A stretch of DNA of 64,000 nt from Watersipora subatra (Eukaryota > Bryozoa > Gymnolaemata > Cheilostomatida > Watersiporidae). Positions 60,601-64,000 of this stretch are shown here, piece by piece (position 1 is the first letter of the stretch; each line of letters begins with the position of its first letter). The notes beneath the pieces are model-generated. The model was not told where the DNA came from and did no database searches. It saw only the letters and a program-made list of their open reading frames with translations. The position numbers were made by a program, and so were the translations under genes. The stretch covers positions 8,736,869-8,800,868 of the forward strand of contig NC_088711.1 of NCBI RefSeq assembly GCF_963576615.1, written 5' to 3'.

Positions 60601-63600
60601 TATCTTAGACTAGTAGGGACTATTGTATGTTGAAGTTAGTTGGATAATTAATTGAATGTTAGCTCCATTGCTAATTTCTTATCTGAATTAAACCATAACT
60701 GTCACGAACAACTTTTATCGTATTTACTGGGTAAATCAGACTCGCTGATTCCGATTTTGTACTCAAAATAAAGATTAGTCCACTAACCTTCAAAGTCATT
60801 TAGGCTTTTTTAAAGCGTTTCAATATTCGTTTCGAAAACAACACAATCGGCATTACAAGCTCCGCCCATAAATATGTGACGAAACCTAGCTTTTTCAGAA
60901 ACGGAAGTTAGGAATGTTTAGTCCGATTTAGAATAATAGAGATGGGTGTCTTAAAACCCATTATTATCTAAATCCAGCCTGTAAAATAGTTTCAGTTTTT
61001 TATGAAAGGGATATAAACTATTTAAAATTGCTCGCAGCTTGTTACATGACGTTTAAATGGGCTGGACGCCGAGAAAAATTAGCTCAAAAAGCGCGGTTTT
61101 ATCACGAGCTAGCGTTGTTATCGCGCTTTTTAAATATGCAATGCTAAATAGCTTATCTACCTTTCAGAAAAGACTGATATTATTTTTAAGGCTGAATTTA
61201 GATATTAATGGATTTTAAAACACCAATCTCTATTATTTTAAATCGGTCTAAACATCCCTACGTAACTTCTGTTCCTAAAAAGCTAGGTTACGTCAAGTAT
61301 TTATGGGCGGAGCTTGTTATGCCGATCGTGTTGTTTTCGATACCGATATTAAAACGCTATAAAAAATCCTTCATTACTCTGAAAGTTAGTGGCCTAATCT
61401 TTATTTTGATTACAAAATCGGAATCAGCGTGTCTGATTTACCTAGTAAATACGATAAAAGTTGTTCGTGGCAGTTATGGTTTAAAAGCAAACATGTGCCT
61501 TAGTACAGTTGGTTTGACTCCCTAATATCCATAAACCAATCATTCATCAGGAAGGCTTGCAAAATGGTTTTGTGTTGTTGAGCCATGTTGTCTTTTCCAA
61601 ATTTATCAAATATCAAATATATTTGTATGGTTTGTTGCCATGAAAGTATTGCGCAATGATTGATTTGATACACTTAGAGGAGTGTGCAAACTGTTAACCT
61701 GAATAGATTGAATGAGACACAACGATGCTCTAGTTGTTTTATAGTAGGTCAACAGCAGTACTAGCTAATTATTGTAAGTGCTTGCCTGCATAAGTGATTA
61801 TGGTTGAAAACGTTTCTATAATTCATTGCTGTTTCACTCAAACGTATGTTATCTATTCATCTCAGTAGCTATTATAGTCTGTCTTCTTTAGAGGCTTATT
61901 GAGACAGCGCTGCTAGACCTTCTACGCTTGAGTAAATGGCCTTTGGTATTGTCCTAGCCTTATTCTATGTAAGATTGTAAAGTGAAGATAACAACCTTGA
62001 TACATGCTTTGATAGGCTGACTGACTGATGTGTATTCTCTGACTCTCTAGTGATATGAACTAATAAATTGTTTTGCCTACCTTGCGTATTCACATATTAA
62101 ATATTTTTGTTTAGGTTTTATACAAATAACTACTTAGATGAGTTCCTTTATATCTAGTTATTACTATTTTTATTCTCTCCAATCTCCAGTTCCAATCTCC
62201 AGTTCCAATCTCCAGTTCAAATCTCCAGTTCAATTTCCAGTTCCAATCTCCAGTTCAATCTCCAGTTCCAATCTCCAGTTTCAATCTCCAGTTTCAATCT
62301 CCAGTTTCAATCTCCAGTTTAAATCTCCAGTTTCAACCCCCAGTTTCAATCTCCAGTTCCAATCTCCAGTTTCAATCTCCAGTTCTATAATCCAGTTCCA
62401 ATCTCCAGTTTCAATAGATGCAAAGTTTAATAGTGTATCATATCTACAACTTGACCGTGTACTGCTAGTAGCAAATTTTACTAACTATTAGCTGTCCCCC
62501 AGAGCATATAGCAAGCTCGAGCTCAAACACAGTTCTAACAATGAAATAGCAATGCTTTAATTGCCATAGATATCAGAGCTAGTAATGTGTTCAAATGGTC
62601 TGTGTACAGTGTTGCTGGCAGCACTCTTAGACCTAGTCCAACTCTGCCATGCACCTATCAACAGCTACCTCCATGTTTAAGTTATTGACTTCTCAGTGTC
62701 TCACGGCAACCATAGTTTGTTCAGCATGCTACCATTAATTTATGTACCACTTAGTGCTGCTGCTACCAGTTGTGTTGCTGTCTTCAAACTTGACCATATA
62801 TTACTAAATGCAGATATTTATATAATTGATGGGTACGTTTTAACAGCAGTGGCCAATACTATGCACTTGATGAGCGAAAGCTTTTTGAGTGCACTTATAA
62901 ATTGATAACTATATTTTATGTTTTCATGTAGCTATCTTCTTAGCATATACAAGTGATTACCAGTGATATCATTCTGCTTTATAGGTAATGTTCAGAGAAA
63001 TTCCAAAAATATCAAACAATATAGTGGTGGCTCATTCTTGAATGCAGTCACTGCCTCAATATAGATAGGAGTGTAGAACATATCTCTTAAATCGCAGTAA
63101 ATTCTCCCTCACCACGTGATTGGTCAAGAAGAGCTGTGCCATAACTGCGTGTAAAAATAAAAGATGCCACCACGCTGTATCTTTGAATATTCTACATAAT
63201 GATTTGGTTTTCCGTTGTAGTTGACAGCAAAGAATATCAGCTGCATGAGAGCTATTCTCTCACTCGCTCATTGTCATGGTAAGATCCTGGCGAGCTCATG
63301 GAATATGATACTAACCACACTGCAGGTGGGCACTGAGAATATATTAGTTTGTAGAGTATTACATCTTTTAGCATGGCAAGGTTGTATGAAAAAATAGAGG
63401 CGCACTTCCGGTGCTATCATTTGCGCATGCTTCGATGGCTTTTTTCATTCTCTGAAATGATTGTTTTTTAAAAGAACTTCTATGAAAAGGTATCAGCTGC
63501 TCATAATCAGATGGTTGTAGTTTGTGTTAGTGAATAGTGTTTGTTCGGATTCATTTCGGTTAAGCTACATCCGAGCCTGTTTGTTAATCCTTTTGAGAAC

Positions 63601-64000
63601 AAACGACATTTATGATGTTTTCCACAGAAGATGATAAAGCCGTTGTCTAGTAACACAGGAAAAGGATATCAATGTTATGACGCCCTAAATATTGTCGGCA
63701 ATTTATTTATGACCTACATTATGAACATTTTATTGAATTTTCAACAAAAGAATTACACAATTTTAGGTCATTTTTATGAGATTCTGACTCGACAAAAGGG
63801 TTAATCACTAGGATTAGTTTTTGGCATTGTTTTTTGTTCTATTTACACTGAGCTGAGTAACTGTTGAAGGGTCAGATTTACTACTCCTGAGCCATTCAGT
63901 ACGAGCTTCGCGCATTTTTATTTGTCATTTAATCTGTTGTTTCACTTATCATTTAACATCTTCTAAACAAATTATTTTTGCTGGAAATTTTGATCTCCAG
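48623..64000 (+). CDS. MON2: MON2, Arf-GEF-like endosome-to-Golgi trafficking regulator (5' part, continues past the window)
   Basis: Coding exons are 48623-48724, 51384-51447, 51589-51716, 52705-52836, 52971-53103, 53556-53656, 54226-54351, 54582-54770, 54995-55119, 55581-55862, 57081-57335, 58427-58587, 59001-59155 and 63221-63325. They join in frame to 686 codons. MON2 is a large scaffold related to BIG/GBF Arf exchange factors without the Sec7 domain. It acts with Dopey and a P4-ATPase in retrograde endosome-Golgi traffic. The DCB region covers about 1-200 (for example [27 protein letters not shown]-like [25 protein letters not shown]). The HUS region follows with [32 protein letters not shown] (about 240-251), [20 protein letters not shown] and [20 protein letters not shown]. 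Later conserved pieces are [14 protein letters not shown] and [20 protein letters not shown] at the end. The start [20 protein letters not shown] aligns with the human start. Intron 13 is 4 kb. The last donor seen is GTGGGC at 63326. The rest of the gene is outside the window. Confidence 0.96.
48895..48985. repeat. 18-bp tandem repeat, about five copies
   Basis: GATACAAGCAAAGTTTGT and close variants (GATACAAACCAAGTTTGT), head to tail, in MON2 intron 1. Confidence 0.9.
49004..49417. mobile_element. CTCGAG-rich inverted-repeat MITE, 414 bp
   Basis: The left end TATGGCGCCTTACAGTGCCT is mirrored at the right end (TATGGCGCCTTACAGGGCCT inverted). A TA target may be the outer dinucleotide. The interior has many CTCGAG palindromes within AACTCGAGTT. 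MON2 intron 1. Confidence 0.8.
49815..49937. mobile_element. Second right end of the CTCGAG-rich element
   Basis: Bases 49815-49937 repeat the last 120 bp or so of the 49004-49417 element, including AGCAACTCGAGTTCAAC and the end GGCACTGTAAGGCGCCATA. Its own left end is missing, so it is either truncated or part of a larger composite from 49004 to 49937. Confidence 0.75.
50013..51282. mobile_element. TA-flanked Tigger/pogo-like MITE, family E copy 4, 1.27 kb
   Basis: The left end CAGTCATACTTCAACTTACG and, inverted, CAGTAAAACTTCAACTTACG sit between exact TA dinucleotides (50011-50012 and 51283-51284). Inside each end, GAGCTCGTATGTC / CTCGTATCTCAAG inverted motifs continue the homology. No transposase frame. 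MON2 intron 1, ending 99 bp before exon 2. Confidence 0.83.
51871..52497. repeat. 23-bp minisatellite with higher-order duplication
   Basis: Units are variants of ATACCATGTGTACAATGTAAGGT, including a CATAATGTGTAC variant. A stretch of about 180 bp starting AATCTAAGGTATACCATGTG at 51871 recurs with the same variant order from 52289 (offset 418 bp). Spurious frames read YTLHCTHGI repeats on the minus strand. MON2 intron 3. Confidence 0.92.
56786..56846. repeat. Imperfect inverted repeat in MON2 intron 10
   Basis: CATTGTAGAAATCATCCTC (56786-56804) pairs with GAGGATGATTGCTACAATA (56828-56846). A TTTGACTGTA resembling a Tigger-like end follows at about 56866, so this may be the remnant of another TA-type MITE. 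Confidence 0.5.
57495..57550. repeat. 28-bp perfect tandem duplication
   Basis: ATGCATTGTGGGTAATTGTC plus eight more bases occurs twice in a row (57495 and 57523) with no change, in MON2 intron 11. Confidence 0.92.
57748..58160. repeat. 17-bp CA/CG-rich minisatellite
   Basis: Consensus CGCGCATACCACACACC, with left-side units mostly reading CACAGACC and right-side units CACACACC. It is the only clearly GC-rich stretch in the window and contains repeated CGCG. Open frames arise on both strands because stops are absent from the unit. MON2 intron 11. Confidence 0.92.
59684..60629. repeat. 20-bp minisatellite, about 47 copies, constant length
   Basis: Consensus TAGACTACTAGGGAGTATCG. The repeat keeps the same 20-bp phase from start to end, so there are essentially no insertions or deletions across about 940 bp, only substitutions (CTAGTGAG, CTAAGGTG, TAGTAGGG and similar variants). 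MON2 intron 13. Confidence 0.95.
60692..61480. mobile_element. TTAA-flanked long-inverted-repeat element, family B copy 2
   Basis: ACCATAACTGTCACGAACAA at the left is mirrored at the right, with exact TTAA outside both (60688-60691 and 61481-61484). The overall sequence follows copy 1 (45439-46223). A 105-codon frame at 61208-61525 lies in the right arm and is not a gene. It starts about 60 bp after the 20-bp minisatellite. MON2 intron 13. Confidence 0.9.
61490..62175. other. Intronic sequence, nothing recognised
   Basis: Part of MON2 intron 13 between the family B element and the 13-bp array. No exon or repeat seen. Confidence 0.45.
62180..62414. repeat. 13-bp minisatellite (CAATCTCCAGTTT)n
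   Basis: About 18 copies of CAATCTCCAGTTT/C. Because 13 is not a multiple of three, the frame rotates through all three phases. Each unit contains CAG after pyrimidines, so the array is a string of weak splice-acceptor-like sites. MON2 intron 13. Confidence 0.92.
62420..63220. other. Intronic sequence before MON2 exon 14
   Basis: No further exon or element was recognised between the 13-bp array and the acceptor at 63220. Confidence 0.45.
63326..64000. other. MON2 intron 14, 5' part
   Basis: Begins with a GTGGGC donor. No coding match to the next MON2 segment was found before the window ends. Confidence 0.5.

Noticed and set aside
61208-61525. 105-codon frame
   Set aside because: Falls in the right arm of a TTAA inverted-repeat element and is not conserved as coding in the other copy.

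Overview
This is an AT-rich, intron-rich stretch of animal nuclear DNA carrying five protein-coding genes. Four are complete and one runs off the right edge. The mix of genes (PREB/Sec12, PXMP4, RPS16, MON2, and a glycerophosphocholine-acyltransferase-type gene that I do not expect in vertebrates) and the dense MITEs, SINE-like repeats and intronic minisatellites suggest a marine invertebrate, perhaps a lophotrochozoan. That assignment is inference. No species-diagnostic marker was seen.

Layout. 1-4164: intergenic, with an open frame at the left edge, a 14-bp tandem array and a strong AT hairpin. 4165-14538 (+): PREB/Sec12, nine coding exons, 413 codons, ending in a tail-anchor membrane helix. 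14539-18858: intergenic, holding microsatellites, tRNA-like SINEs and a decayed Penelope-like GIY-YIG fragment. 18859-28739 (-): a GPC1/DUF2838-type membrane acyltransferase, seven coding exons, 409 codons, convergent with PREB. 28740-37473: gene-poor gap with one long-TIR DNA element and two hairpins. 37474-41005 (+): PXMP4, three constitutive coding exons plus a possible cassette exon and a duplicated splice acceptor. 42075-47566 (+): RPS16 (uS9), four coding exons preceded by a likely non-coding 5'TOP exon. 48623 to beyond 64000 (+): MON2, the first 14 coding exons (686 codons).

All exon joins were chosen so that reading frame, GT/AG sites and remembered family sequences agree. Each complete gene closes in frame at a length close to its known relatives. 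PREB and MON2 both act in the secretory/endosomal system, GPC1-type enzymes act in phosphatidylcholine remodelling, PXMP4 is peroxisomal and RPS16 is cytosolic translation. They look like ordinary neighbours, with no sign of a shared operon-like function.

The most distinctive non-coding content is transposon-derived. There are four copies of a TTAA-flanked long-inverted-repeat element, two copies of a second TTAA-flanked element, four copies of a TA-flanked Tigger/pogo-like non-autonomous family (one interrupted by a TTAA element), a 158-bp hAT-type MITE with an intact 8-bp target duplication, and several other TA-flanked inverted-repeat elements. Introns also carry minisatellites with units of 13, 15, 17, 18, 20, 23, 24 and 31/34 bp. 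No CRISPR array, rRNA gene, canonical tRNA gene or novel multi-gene system was found.
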